A stretch of DNA of 64,000 nucleotides from Patella vulgata (Eukaryota > Mollusca > Gastropoda > Patellidae): NCBI RefSeq assembly GCF_932274485.2, contig NC_065882.2, forward strand, positions 30,584,890 through 30,648,889, given 5' to 3'. How positions within the stretch are numbered: the stretch's first letter is position 1; each line of letters starts with the position of its first letter. The notes under the pieces are model-generated. The model did not search any database and had not been told where the DNA came from. It saw only the letters and a program-made list of their open reading frames with translations. Below, piece after piece: positions 21,601-32,885 of this stretch. The translations under genes were made by a program, and so were the position numbers.

Positions 21601-22880
21601 GTTATTTTATTCGACATGTTTTCACGGCTCTTCTATTTACATTCACATTGGAAGTGTCCAACAAAGTGAGATATTTTCGTATAAAAAATCTGTCCCTAAT
21701 TACATCCATAGTCAACTTGGACATTTTCTTGTAAACTAATTTTAAAATATTATTACTTTTATTACTAATAATTTATATAATTACATGTCATGTTAGGTGT
21801 GATTTAGAGCTAATCATATACGAAAGTAACGCAAAGCTAGCTACGAGACTCGAATAACCAGTGTAAAAGAGCCGATTCTCAATATTATTCATTATTTTTT
21901 CTTCACGTGGCCGAGAGAGATACATGTATAAATAGTAATATTTTTACTATGACTCGGGTCGTTGATATAACCAGCGTAAAAGAGTCGATTCTAAAAATTA
22001 TTGAAGATTTTATCTGCACGCGGCCGAGATATAAATAGTAACATTTTCACTATGACTCGGGTCATTGATATTTTTGGTTCTGGACTTTCGAGTCTAATAA
22101 TAAATAGCGATCGACTCAAATATTTTTGACATAATGTTTTACAAAAACACGGTCGGACAATTATGTCCGGACGAAAGGCAATTTGGCCTGTCAAAAGGGG
22201 TCAATTCGCCCGGACATTGTCCGTGTCCGGACGCTTATTTCAGCGCTTGCTTACCTAGCACTCTTAGATTGGAGAAACACACCTAGTGAAGGTTTGAAAT
22301 CGTCTCCTTGTCAACGTTTATTTGGACGTCGTTGTAGAACACTTCTTCCAACCTGTACTTCATTACTTGAACCTAAGTTAGTTACTGATGTTAAGTCTAA
22401 GCTTGAAGAAAGGAAATCTCAGCAGACTGCTTATCATGACAGATCAAGTAAAGAACTCTGCTTATTGAAAACAGGGGATATTGTGCGCGTAAAACCTGTT
22501 GGAAGTGATAAACGATGGGTAAAAGCTCAAGTTGAAAATCAAGTGGATGTTCGCTCGTATGATATTCGTACAGATGGTAGAACTTACAGAAGAAATCGTC
22601 GTCACTTGCGTAAGACTAGTGATCTACCGTGTGTGGAAAAACCCAATTTTCAGCATACACCTACACGTACTGTGCCTGAGTTAGCGTGTGCGCGCTATCC
22701 TAATAATTTGTCAGAAACTGGTAATTCCAATAAACTGCCGATAGTATCGCGTTCACCTGTGAAATCTAAGAACTCTACTGTTAAACAAACTGAAGGTGTT
22801 AGTCCCAAACCTACAACTAGAGTTAGTGGAAGAACAGTTAAAAAACCTAATTACTTAAAAGATTACATTACAAATTGACA
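18650..22880 (+). pseudogene. Gypsy1 pol region (protease, RT, RNase H, integrase)
   Basis: Recognisable blocks in order: protease-like segment at about 18,690, reverse transcriptase at about 19,130-19,900 (VVVAKPNGKLRLCI, FGTPWGRFRWKRLPFGI), RNase H at about 19,910-20,160 (QIEKELLAVVFGLERF), integrase zinc-binding region at about 20,480-20,640 (YWPNMNRDIEIYIKKCDVC) and core at about 20,680-22,300 (VGTDLFEFNEKPYLITVDYF, SNGKAENAVKTAKQIM), and a C-terminal tail to about 22,880. Fossil; broken, and split by the hAT element. Confidence 0.85.
21039..22249. mobile_element. Non-autonomous hAT element inside Gypsy1
   Basis: 1,211 bases with 15-base imperfect terminal repeats CAAGCCTTGAAATAA and, at the far end, the complement of CAAGCGCTGAAATAA. 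The flanking 8-base duplication CTTACCTA (21,031-21,038; 22,250-22,257) and CA...TG ends are classic hAT features. Close to the ends are palindromes: TTCAGCCTGACAT / ATGTCAGGCTGAA at the left and GTCCGGAC-rich ones at the right. A 112-base sequence (ACCAG.GTAAAAGAG.CGATTCT) is tandemly doubled at about 21,850-22,070. No transposase. Confidence 0.9.
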
Positions 22881-23091
22881 TTTGTGTTGATATCAAGTTC
22901 TTTTTATCATAGTTTAAAGTAATGTGTAATTTAAAGTTAAAAGTGACTGTAAAGCGAACTCTAAATGATATTTCATGTAGTAATCTTTTTAATTTAAATG
23001 TTAATGTTCAATCTACTTAATAGCCAGGTTGGTTATATCTCTTTCAGTTGTAGTATTAATGTTTTGTTTACATTATGTCTGAAAAGGGGGA

Positions 23092-23281
23092 TGTAACGAT
23101 ATTGGAGTACCCTCCCTTTAACTGTATTACGATTTGTATAATGTAAACTACCCGGATGTATTCATGATGACGTATGTCAGAGATAGTTAGAAATGGCTGT
23201 TACATAAACTTATCAAACTCGTTACTCGTCTTGTCTTTTGCCTACACAATGAACCTGACCTGTACAAGAGGTAACAAAAAA
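23092..23281 (+). repeat. Gypsy1 right LTR
   Basis: 190 bases, preceded by the purine tract GAAAAGGGGGA and followed by the duplicated GTGCT. Confidence 0.9.
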
Positions 23282-23405
23282 GTGCTGAATGACTTCCAAG
23301 CAGTTTAATGCGGTACGGATTTAAGCTAATCTAGCCTAGCTGGGAGGCGTGGCATATTGGGTGTGTCTGTTCTGTTAGGGGTAACCCACCGCATAAACTG
23401 TCTGG
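23282..23405. repeat. Centre of the palindrome, tandem unit, middle part
   Basis: GTGCTGAATGACTTCCAAGC through AGCTAATCTAGCCTAGCTG to CATAAACTGTCTGG. It is wedged between the two LTR elements and homologous to 49,723-49,880 and 16,834-16,881. Confidence 0.75.
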
Positions 23406-24404
23406 TGTGAGAGTTATAGACAAAATAGAGACTATATGTATAATTGTAAACCGCCTAAATTTTTCATTTTTAAATTGTATTACATTCTGCTGTAATTCGT
23501 ATAGTTTAACCAGTGGTCTGAAGCAAGATTTATATCATTATTGGTTAAGGGAAGATAACAACCATTATTATCAGCTGGCTTTTGTAAGCTTATTTTTCAT
23601 TGGTTAAAAATACCATTTTTCGATGATAATCATTAGCTGAAAGATTGTTGTTTTCCCGCCGCCATTAATAAAATAAACTTGTAGAATAACTCAATATTTT
23701 CTCCTTCTTTCTGCAGGTAAATATTAATAATCATAATGTCAAAGTTATGTTAATTTGTGCATAAGATATCCAAGAATAAGTTGACAATTGTCCGTATTCA
23801 GGCATTGTCACGTTTTTTTGCATTTTTCATTTCAAGTGACAATTGTGTTCGAGTGATCGAAAACGCATGGTCGGTAGGAATATGTGACGTCAGTGCGTGG
23901 TTCTTGGGAATGGAATTGCACATGTTTGTTAAAGTATCATTAGTGTCAGTTATTTCCTATTCCATTTTAGTCCTAAAAGAAACAATACCCAATTATGTTA
24001 TATTGAGTACCCATGTCAATAATTCATTGTTGTGCTCGATTTGTCAATATTATTCATTCCATTATTTGCTCATTGGAAATGGAATCAATCAAATCTTATT
24101 TGTCCATCCATTGCCTCAATTGTGTTTAGACTTTAGACATTAGACCTTGAACAGAACGTTAAGGAGTAAGATCTTCGGTGCGTATGTCATAGTTAGATTG
24201 TGTCAATCATTGGTCTCATTTTATATCCATTGCGCATAACACCCATGAGTGATATTCATTTTATTGTTCTTTATAAATTACAATTGTTCAAATTGTTGTG
24301 TTGTTTTCCCGCCGCCATTAATAAAATAAACTTGTAGAATAACTCAATATTTTCTCCTTCTTTCTGCAGAAATCTGTCGCCTAAAGACCACGGCAAAGCT
24401 TACA
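23406..24404 (+). repeat. Gypsy2 left LTR
   Basis: TGTGAGAGTTATAG to GCAAAGCTTACA. A block of about 70 bases (CCCGCCGCCATTAATAAAAT and on, with AATAAA signals) occurs twice inside, at about 23,655 and 24,310. Confidence 0.92.
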
Positions 24405-24469
24405 TTTGGCGAGCTTGCCAGGATTCCAATTCCATGGTCACAGGGACAAGGTTGTTACCGTACTGAAGT

Positions 24470-25600
24470 CTTATGATGTCTAAGTCTAAAGAATCGAAAG
24501 AATCGATGGAAGAGAAGCTTTATCTGATCAGGAGAGAACTTTATTCATCCACAGATGAAATCCTACATAAAATCGTAAAGGAGCTACAAATTGCAGGTGG
24601 CGATAACACACCTTGTGAACTTATAAAAACTCTCGAAAAACTCATTCAAAATATACAGGAAGGGGAAAACGCACATCAGAAAACCGACGAGTTGTGGAAT
24701 GTTGTGCATCGAAACAGAAAACCGAAGCCGACGGCCAGTGTCACCCAAATAACAACCCCTACTTTATCAGAAAATGATATTTTTCAGACAGATTCAAAGG
24801 AATCCAAGGACCCTGTGTCAGCTGTTGTTCAACATCAACATGTGACGAAAAACAACGAAAAGTTTAAGATCAGTGGGACGGTAAATGGATTGGAAGGAAT
24901 CAGCTTCATAAACCTCATGCGACAAGTTGAGACTGGTTTAGAACAGGGTTACACTGAAAAGATAGTGATTTGGGCAGTGGTAAAATCATTTCATCCCAAT
25001 GAACAGTTACGTGCATATCTTGAAGCCTGAGATGACATTTCTTTAGTAGAACTTAGAAAGCTACTTAGGGTTTACTTTCGAGAAAGGTCTGCCACAGAAC
25101 TTTATAATGAATTAACAAGTGCATCGCAACGACCAAAGGAAGACTTGGGACAAAAGGTGTTGTTGACATCTGCGGAGGTCGAAAACCTGGGAGGCGAACT
25201 ACAAGGACACTACGACAAAAAGCTTGTTCGCAGAATGACTCTAAGGAGCCTCCACACAGGACTTCGCGATCCAGCGGTGGCTCTAGCAACAAAAGAACTT
25301 TTGTTGAGTAATCCGACTTTACAAGCTGAAGTAAAGGCTTTACGGGAAGAATTTGCAAAAGCTAGATCGTCACAAAACTATCACGATTGTACGAAACAAG
25401 AGTCAAATACATACAACCAGAGACGGGGGAGGCACAGCCCTGAAAGATCCAAACAAGAACACCGCAAGTGTAAATCCTGTACTGAGAAAAACTCTAGTGA
25501 CAGATGTTTCAGATGTGGTTCAGCTGAACACTTTCAAGCTGGTTGTAAACAGCGTTCGGGAAACGAAAGGGTTTCAACGCTGGAGGCAAGTTGTTGAACC
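24470..25600 (+). pseudogene. Gypsy2 gag region
   Basis: Charged N-terminus (SKESKESMEEKLYLIRREL), a capsid-like helical part (GLEGISFINLMRQVETGLEQ), a basic stretch and one knuckle CFRCGSAEHFQAGC of the CCHC type. Fossil; broken. Confidence 0.75.
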
Positions 25601-26065
25601 GAAAGCATGTTTGTTTAGCCTCATCCTGTGAATGTGGTGTTGGATATGGTTGTTGTGTAGACTGTCGACAGGCAATAACTGGCAGAATAAACTTTATAGA
25701 ATCTGAAAGAACTGTGTTCAGTTTGGGAACACCCCCTTTAAATGAGGTAGACCGTGATAAACTGTGTAAACTTGTGGGGAAATCATGTCAGGTTCTATGC
25801 ATGTTGAACAAACAAAAAACTTTAGCTTTGTGGGATACAGGCGCTCAAGTTTGCCTTGTGCCCCCAACATGGTTAAAAAAGAATTTATACGATTTCACAA
25901 TAAAACCAATAACAGATTTATTAGAACATTCATTGTTTCGGGTTAAAGCTGCAAATGGGGCTGAAATACCTTTTGAAGGCTACGTAGTATTAACTTTCCA
26001 ATTAGTTAAGGCAAAAGACGCTAAAATTCTACATGTCCCATTCCTTGTAACCGACAAAATCAATG
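25600..26065 (+). pseudogene. Gypsy2 protease region
   Basis: Contains the aspartic-protease signature ALWDTGAQVCLVP and a downstream hydrophobic flap-like stretch. The frame runs into insertion L; the element's sequence resumes at about 31,189. Confidence 0.7.
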
Positions 26066-26075
26066 AACCTATCAT

Positions 26076-26736
26076 CTAAAAATGAATTTATAAACTTATA
26101 TATCTGTGAATTTTGCACATTTGATATTAAAGGGAAACAACTCTCTTTAATGCACCATCAATATCCCATTGAATTTTTAATATTACTTATATATATTATT
26201 ATATGTATTAGTTATATTAATTTTTATGATTATGATATCTTTATTAAGCTTATTTAAGATTGAATTTTATAGCCAACAAACATTATAGTTCTTGTAATAA
26301 GTAATTGGAATTCAATAACAAACTTGCTGAAATATAGTGTAACATAGAAAATCTGTACATCATTGTTAATATCAATACCTGTGAAGATAACCCTGCCCCC
26401 TCAATAACCAACAATAATTCATAAGTGTCTACCCTTTAGAATATAAATTTCCAAAATGTTTTGCCTGTCAAATTTGCATGAAAGATCTAAAAATGAATTT
26501 ATAAACTTATATATCTGTGAATTTTGCGCATTGATATTAAAGGGAAACAACTCTCTTTAATGCACCATCAATATCCCATTGAATTTTTAATATTACTTAT
26601 ATATATTATTATATGTATTAGCTATATTAATTTTTATGATTATGATATCTTTATTAAGCTTACTTAAGATTGAATTTTATAGCCAACAAACATTATAGTT
26701 CTTGTAATAAGTAATTGGAATTCAATAACAAACTTG
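26076..26736. repeat. Two copies of a 250-bp unit at the left end of L
   Basis: CTAAAAATGAATTTATAAAC at 26,076 and again at 26,487; about 250 bases match almost perfectly, with unrelated sequence between them. Confidence 0.85.
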
Positions 26737-28106
26737 CATAACCAAATATATACACCTATAGACTTTACCCATATTATATATTTGTTTGTAAATTAGCCTG
26801 TCTGTATAAAGCTGGTCTGAAATGTTCTCTGAATCTCCTGCAAAATAGTGCAAAACATAAATCAAGTAGTTAATCATCTTTAGTAGCTTATTGCAAAGTT
26901 TGTAAATCAACTGACTATAGTAAATCAGAAATCATAATACTACACTATTTAGAGTTGTCATTTGTATTGTAAAAGACTGATAATAAGCTGGGAGTACATG
27001 TATATGATGCTGTATATGATGTTTACAGGTTTACTGCCAGTGTTATTAACTGCTATGCATGTTATGTTAAGAGTAAGATTATAATAATACATACTGTTTT
27101 AAGTTAGATGAAACTGATTAGAAACCAGACAAGTAGAATCCAATCGCTAATTGCTTAGTTCCGAGTAGAGCATACTTCCTTTATATTGTTTAGTTTTTAT
27201 CTATATTTATAACTGACAACTCAAATTCTCAATTACTATAATATGAATCTTTAAATATCAAGATAGTTTAATATGTAAAATACTTACCCTTATTAGCCCC
27301 TGTGCTATGCATGTGCATTAACTGTCTGCAGTTTACTCATCTAAAAAAAAAACCCAACAATTATTGAGATTGTAAAACTTTTGAATTGATTAATTTTGCT
27401 ATTACTATAACCCCAATGTTAGTTAATGGTTAAATAACACTGTAGGCCTAAAGGCTTTTATGCAGTAAAATTACCAATAACCCCATCCGTCATAGTGCAA
27501 ATTGTTTTCTTAGAAGAGTGTCAATACTCAACTTTAAACATTGACCTAAACAGAGGCCTGCTTCACGAAACTTTGATTAGGACGGAATCTAAGTTTTTGT
27601 AATATGATTGGATAATTAGATCGATTTTATTGCCTAGTATTTACTAAGATTTGAATTTTATCTTTGGTTATATTTTCAAGAAGCAGTAGCCCTGAACTGT
27701 CAATGCTAGGGAACTATGTAAATAAAATTGAAGCATATGGTAATCCCAAACTTACCTAGTTTCTCTCAACAATAACAGTATCATTTTTACCTGAAATAAG
27801 AATTACTAAGTAATAACACAAATCTGTTGAACTTGAAGTGACAAGTCAGAAATATTAGAAAACAGAACACCAAATTATGAATAATGAAATGACAGTATGC
27901 TGCGAAATTGCAAAATACTCCTAAATAGCCCTTGCACGTCATCGTTAATAATGGTAATTGGTATCAAGCTTTGTAACTGTGCCAACTCTCCTAAATATGC
28001 ACATTGTCCACGTACGATTAACTTTAAGCAGGTAGCTATAGGCCTACTAGGTAGTCTATGAATGAACGATTGTTATGTTACTACTACTAGTGTTACTGTC
28101 TGATTC
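26737..28106. other. Interior of L, no long frame
   Basis: AT-rich. On the minus strand there are exon-like pieces: 27,755-27,789 (acceptor CTTATTTCAG, donor GTAAGT, reading VKMILLLLRET) and about 26,772-26,843 (acceptor TTTTGCAG, reading DSENISDQLYTDRLIYKQI). The first would be in phase with the ATG exon at 28,175-28,213. A third candidate at 27,290-27,342 has stops in all frames. Weak evidence for a small spliced gene. Confidence 0.3.
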
Positions 28107-28290
28107 ATCGTAAATTTTAAACGGATTTCTTCGATTATGAACAAACTACTTAACTTTGGTTATTATAAACTTACCTGTGTGTTTGTAATGAACTCCCGTT
28201 CGATAAAATCCATTGCACAACTAATTATCACAACAATGAGAACAATTTCTCTCTTGAAAAATTTGAAAATTTACTTGTAATTTCGACAGA
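28107..28290 (-). repeat. Mirror-image promoter/first-exon segment, minus copy
   Basis: Inverted counterpart of 30,085-30,272. On the minus strand it holds ATG at 28,213, then 13 codons (MDFIEREFITNTQ) and a consensus donor CAG|GTAAG at 28,175. Sequence conservation between the two copies covers the upstream region, the 13 codons and about 70 bases of the putative intron. Confidence 0.7.
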
Positions 28291-29035
28291 GGCGATGTCA
28301 ACAATGTCTTCGTGACGTATTGGTCGAATCCAATATACCTGTTGCGGGGGTTGGTTAACATTGAAAGATAGTTTGACAGCGCGATCATTTTGATCGTATA
28401 TGGGTTTGGGCGACGAAAAATATCAATTGAAGGCAATTACATTGGAGATTTATATGGAAACCATTGATCGCCAGTCTATCAAATTTTCTTCACAATTAAA
28501 ATATCACTGATTGCACGGATACTCGTAAAAATAAAGTCATGAATAAACTATAAATATCCTATCTTCTTTATGTTATAAATGATTTAACAAGGATCATGAA
28601 GCTTACCTCCGAATTCTCTGAGTGTATTTTTAATTTTATACGCATTCTTTCGATCGAATAATAACCGCTTCAGTAACATCTTTAAGCGTGTTGCGGCAGC
28701 CCTCAGCGTGTCTATTGCCGTATTGGGTGCCCGGGTGGGTATATAATGCTACTAAGCCCGTATGACCCCGTAAGAAGCGGAACATTAATTCTCGATTCGA
28801 CAGTTTTGACCGAAGTGTGATAAAGCCCGTAAAACGAATGTATAGTTGTGTTTGTGCGGCATGCGTGTTCAAAAGTAAATAATCCCATCCGAGTCTCTAA
28901 TCAAATAATTAGAACAAAATATTTCAAAAAGTAAGGCTATAAAATTTGCAGAGATTTTACTAGAATGTAAAAGACGGTAACTAAATACAGGAATGCGGGT
29001 AGTTATGTGTGCGAACGCTCAAACTCAATGCCAAT

Positions 29036-30005
29036 TGTCGTAGGTATCCAGACCACTCGGACCAAAGACTACTCGGACTAAGACCAGTCGGAACAAAACA
29101 AGACCAGTCGGACCAATTAAATTATATTATAAGGCTAGACAATATGCTATTTATTTATTATTAAATCACAATACAAAGAAGCAAATAATTCTTATGCGGA
29201 ATTCTTATATTTAGAGTTGTTTGGTTCAATTTTGTGTACGTAAATAAATCAACGATTAGTTTTAAAATTAATTAATAATGGTGCAAAAAAAAAAAATATC
29301 AATCTAATTTTTCTTTACTCTTGCAATGAGACTCGGTATTTCCAGACTTTTGACAGTTTCTACATATACGGGTATACTGTTCTTGTCTGATAGCCTAATT
29401 TTACTTTTTCCACATTCACGGTATCCCCAGTGGTTTCATTCCGTTCTACCCCACTAACCCCTGGGTTACTATATATGGGGGGGGGGGGGGTGGAGACACG
29501 TTTTCAAGTTATCCGCCCTTGATGCGTTAATATAAACAGCACATAATAATACGAAGACCGGACGTTTATATGCCCCTTTTTAAACGTGACTACAAGTGTG
29601 GTTCTCGATATTTTGCGATTTGGAATACAATTATCAATTTATTCAAACAACACGTTATTAGTAGTTCGAGTAGTCATATTAAAACACACACAATTATCAA
29701 TTTATTCAAATAACACTTTATTATTGGTTCGAGTAGTCATATTAAAATAAACACAATTATCAATTTATTAAAATAACACTTTATTATTGGTTCGAGTAAT
29801 TATATTAAAACAAACGCAATTATCAATTTATTAAAACAACATTTTATTATTGGTCCGAGTCGTCTTTCTGTTGGGTCCGAATAGTCTTTTTGTATGGTCC
29901 GAGTAGTCTATTTGTTTGGGCTGAGTGGTCTATCACTTGGTCCGACTGGTCTTGAACCGAGTGATCTTTGGTCCGAGTGGTCATGGATTCTTGTCGTAAT
30001 TGTAC
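29036..30005. mobile_element. Foldback element with (GACCACTCGGACCA)n arms
   Basis: The left end has GACCACTCGGACCAAAGAC, CTACTCGGAC and GACCAGTCGG repeats. The right end has the complement (GGTCCGAGTGGTCAT, TTGGTCCGACTGGTCTT and others). The ends GTCGTAGG / ATTACGACA are also roughly complementary. No frame. Confidence 0.75.
29628..29870. repeat. 63-bp tandem repeat, about 4 copies
   Basis: CAATTATCAATTTATT at 29,628, 29,691, 29,754 and 29,817, each followed by TTATTATTGGTTCGAGTAG-like sequence: exact 63-base spacing. It lies just inside the right arm of the foldback element. Confidence 0.9.
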
Positions 30006-30084
30006 TTGAATTTCCTATACTGTCACCCCTAATACGAAATGATATCTTCCGCAGAGTGACGTAACCATCTTCCATATTGGTATT

Positions 30085-30272
30085 TTTCTCTGGGAAAAGT
30101 TTGTGATATTTCAATTTTTCAAGAGAAAACTTGTTTTCATCGTTGTGATAATTAGTTGTGCAATGGATTTTATCGAACGGGAGTTCATTACAAACACACA
30201 GGTAAGTTTATAATAACCAAAGTTAAGTAGTTTGTTCATAATCGAAGAAATCCGTTTAAAATTTACGATGAA
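30085..30272 (+). repeat. Mirror-image promoter/first-exon segment, plus copy
   Basis: Plus-strand counterpart of 28,107-28,290: ATG at 30,163, the same 13 codons, and donor GTAAGT at 30,202. What follows to 31,188 has no matching exon that I can see. Confidence 0.7.
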
Positions 30273-31188
30273 TCAGACAGTAGTATTAAAATTTTATATA
30301 TTATAAACAATGTTGGAAACTTTTGCCTTGTTGAGTAATTAACGGTTATGGGCTTGTATCAACAAACTGCACAACTCAAATTAAAACTGTTTATCAAACC
30401 AAACTAAATTTGAATTTACTCACCACCTAAATTGGCCGTTATTTTCTAAACTGTATTGTGCTGTAAACACCATGCTCTCTTCCCTTGTCGAGCTCAACGT
30501 GCCAATCAAAGAAAAATCACGTGACTCTTCCATTCGCACAACATCAACATTTGCTGTTTTATTATTTGTTATTTCTCCTTATCTGTGGGGTTTTTTTTTG
30601 GGGGGGAGGGGGGCTTTTTGGTTTGTTTTTTTTTTTTTTGTTTTTTTTTTTTTTTACGGATTATTTTTTATTGGTATCAGTCCTTGTTATTTTATGGGAT
30701 TAATTTACTTTGTGCCAATCCACGCACAGCGCCGCATCAATGCTATACCGTGATTATCGATCTTTTATTTGTAAATATGTATATAGATGTGATAACCAAT
30801 ATTTTTGTAAATATGCATATAAGTACTATTTAACATATCAAAATGATTTAAATCATTACCAATGTACATCATCAAATTTTTATGTGTATGTGTGTTTTCC
30901 TGTTTATAGCTTTGCTTGTTGTTTGTTATTTTTTCAATACGTCCCAAACCATTCATTGTAAATATATTTTCACTTGTACATTATTTGCCTATTACTAAAC
31001 TGTAAATCCATTCCAGAGACAACTATAACACACTCACTGTAAAATAACTGCACTTGTACATTGTATGTTTCTTTATGTAAATACATGTATCTATATCTGA
31101 CAGGGAGAAGGGTTTAATATAGGCTATGCCTGTTCCCCAATCCCTATTCAGATAGAAATCTGAATAAAAATATTGCTTATAAAAAAAA
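30273..31188 (+). other. 3' part of L: low-complexity T/G run and retroposon 3' end
   Basis: A T/G-rich slippage-like run lies at about 30,590-30,660 (only shadow frames). From about 30,760 the sequence has repeated TGTAAATATG motifs, then the conserved 3' end with AATAAA and a poly(A) of about ten. Confidence 0.55.
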
Positions 31189-31189
31189 A

Positions 31190-31515
31190 ACCTATCATTG
31201 GTTATAATGTGATAGAAAACTATTTGAATGTTGAACCATTAGATAGTGACATTTTAAATTCGTCATTGCTTCCGAAGTTACAACCAGAAAAGGTATCGGC
31301 ACTTGTTGACTTTATTTCGACAAAGAAATCGGATGAACTTTGTGAGGTCAAATCAGGAAATCATGGTATTAAAATACCAAGTGGGTCAACAGTTCCTATA
31401 AAGGCCACAGTTAAAGTCCCGCTAAGCGAAAATACCCAGGCCTTGTTGGAACCAAATGTGTCTTTAGACATTCCAGAAGGAATCGAAATTAGTGGAGGTG
31501 TTGTAAATCTGAAGA
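31190..31515 (+). pseudogene. Gypsy2 protease-RT linker between insertions L and M
   Basis: Resumes the element after L (GYNVIENYLNVEPLDSDI), and then holds the first copy of the doubled segment ([20 protein letters not shown]) that is repeated at about 44,389-44,555. Fossil. Confidence 0.75.
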
Positions 31516-32035
31516 CCCAGCGGGCACACAACGTTGTGACAACATTGTTCAGGGGTTGTATCACAACGTCTGAAATAGGTCAGCTGTAGGTTGTTTTGCA
31601 ACAAACTCTTACGTTGTGACAACGTTGTACGGACGTCAAAGCAACATTGTCACAACGTTGTGTGGTGGTTGACGAAAAGTTGTGACAACGTTGTACGGAC
31701 GCCAAAGCAACATTGTCACAACGTTGTGTGGTGGTTGACGAAAAGTTGTGACAACGTTGTACGGACGTCAAAGCAACATTGTCACAACGTTGTGTGGTGG
31801 TTGACGAAAAGTTGTGACAACGCTGTACGGACGTTCAAGCAACATTGTCACAACGTTGTGTGGTGGTTGACGAAAAGTTGTCACGACGTCAGAATTTGTT
31901 GTTTTTCAACGTTGTGTGGTGGTTGACGAAAAGTTGTCACGACGTCAGAATTTGTTGTTTTTCAACGTTGTGTGGTGGTTGGCGAAAAGTTGTCACGACG
32001 TCAGAATTTGTTGTTTTGAGGTTGTATAAAACCCA
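31516..32035. repeat. M left terminal array, 64-bp units
   Basis: About four copies of TTGTGACAACGTTGTACGG / ACATTGTCACAACGTTGTG / TGGTGGTTGACGAAAAG with a 64-base period, then three shorter GTCACGACGTCAGAATTTG units of about 60 bases. Open frames across it are shadows of the repeat. Confidence 0.9.
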
Positions 32036-32055
32036 GTATAAGCCCCATCCGAACT

Positions 32056-32105
32056 CCCTACAGTTCTGCCCCCACTGGACTAACGAAGACGGGAATAGGC
32101 GGGCA
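32056..32105 (-). repeat. Small fragment resembling the family B SINE tail
   Basis: GGACTAACGAAGACGGGAAT resembles the CTGGGCTAATTGAAGACGGG part of the repeats at 2,766 and 33,600. Confidence 0.35.
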
Positions 32106-32374
32106 CGATGGAAGTTAAATTAGGTGTGTGTTCGGGGAAGGGGGGGGGGGCTTAAATGCCCGACAGATTTGGGCCACGGTTTTGACATAGTGAAACGATA
32201 CGCGAAGTTTCAACACCCTCACTCAATTAGAATCAAAGTTATTGTGTCCCATCACAACCAATCTAATTGCTTCTTTCTGAATAAAATCAGTATCAATTAA
32301 TAGGACAGTACGTAGTTTCAAAACATTCAATTCAAACGATTATATTACAGTCAATATTAATGCTAGAGTCATAT

Positions 32375-32885
32375 AACTTTGCAGTAATGGGTAAAGGTAA
32401 TAGAATCTGATCATTAAATTTTAAGTAATGGTCATGTAATGAGTAATGGAAGATTTCAAAAGTAATGAGTAATGGAAATGTAATTAATTACATTCCGAAA
32501 ATCATGTAATGGTCAATTACATTTCAATTACATTTAATGGCGCATTCTTTGAATGGCATTTAGTAATTAGAACATAATCAAATAACGCACTTTTATGGAA
32601 TAACAATTACTATGGTTTATTTCACTGCAACGTTTCAACAAGATTTCACAAGTCGTTTTCAAGCATATATACACAAATAAATAAAATGAGAAAGATATGA
32701 ATATATATATAAACATCAGTGCGAACTATCCAATGGTATGCATGTCTTTAAATCTGATTGATTAAATGCTAAATTAGCACTAATCTTTAAATAGTAATAA
32801 AATGTAATTATTTACTTTCAATGTAATGGGTAATGAATGATATTGCTAAAAATGAGAAAGTAATTTTAATGCAATTGGTACTGTA
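32375..32885. repeat. GTAATGG / TTACATT-rich simple repeat
   Basis: Irregular iterations of GTAATGAGTAATGGAAATG and complementary AATTACATT, self-complementary in places; no gene. Confidence 0.5.

Larger units (their letters stand above)
16882..23281 (+). mobile_element. Ty3/Gypsy LTR retrotransposon, mag-like lineage (Gypsy1), broken
   Basis: A 6.4-kb fossil with 190-base LTRs (16,882-17,071; 23,092-23,281) and the 5-base duplication GTGCT on both sides. A primer-binding region TGGTGTCAGAAG directly abuts the left LTR, and a purine tract GAAAAGGGGGA the right one. The parts are in the usual order: leader, gag with zinc knuckle, protease, reverse transcriptase, RNase H, integrase. The integrase is of the kind found in mag / K02A2.6-like elements. 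It carries several breaks (about five or more) plus a 1.2-kb hAT insertion in the integrase region. The LTRs differ at only about three positions, so the insertion is young. Confidence 0.9.
26076..31188 (+). mobile_element. Insertion L: 5.1-kb poly(A)-ended retroposed unit without ORF
   Basis: Bounded by the 10-base direct repeat AACCTATCAT (26,066-26,075; 31,189-31,198) and ending in an A-run just before the right copy: the marks of LINE-type retroposition. The last 100 bases (TAATATAGGCTATGCCTGTT, then CTGAATAAAAATATTGC) reappear in diverged form at about 60,150-60,255, so this is a shared 3' end of a retroposon family. The interior has no long frame. Instead it has a 250-base sequence twice at the 5' end (26,076; 26,487; offset 411), a mirror-image pair around 28,107-28,290 and 30,085-30,272, and a foldback element at 29,036-30,005. 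Confidence 0.75.

Noticed and set aside
23757-24143. 128-codon frame in the left LTR, repeated at 49,099-49,461
   Set aside because: It lies entirely inside the LTR of Gypsy2, which is non-coding in this family; conservation between copies follows from LTR duplication.
27290-27342. Exon-like piece on the minus strand with good splice sites (TTTTTTTTTTAG and GTAAGT)
   Set aside because: Stops in all three frames, so not a coding exon; could at most be non-coding.
29160-29870. Possible CRISPR-like array
   Set aside because: The 63-base units are contiguous tandem repeats without unique spacers, in a eukaryotic genome.
30472-30961. Several overlapping F/L/Y-rich frames
   Set aside because: Caused by a T/G low-complexity run and AT-rich 3' sequence; no family resemblance.
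31591-32123. Frames of CDNVVRTSKQHCHNVVWWL type
   Set aside because: Shadow of the 64-base array at the left end of element M.
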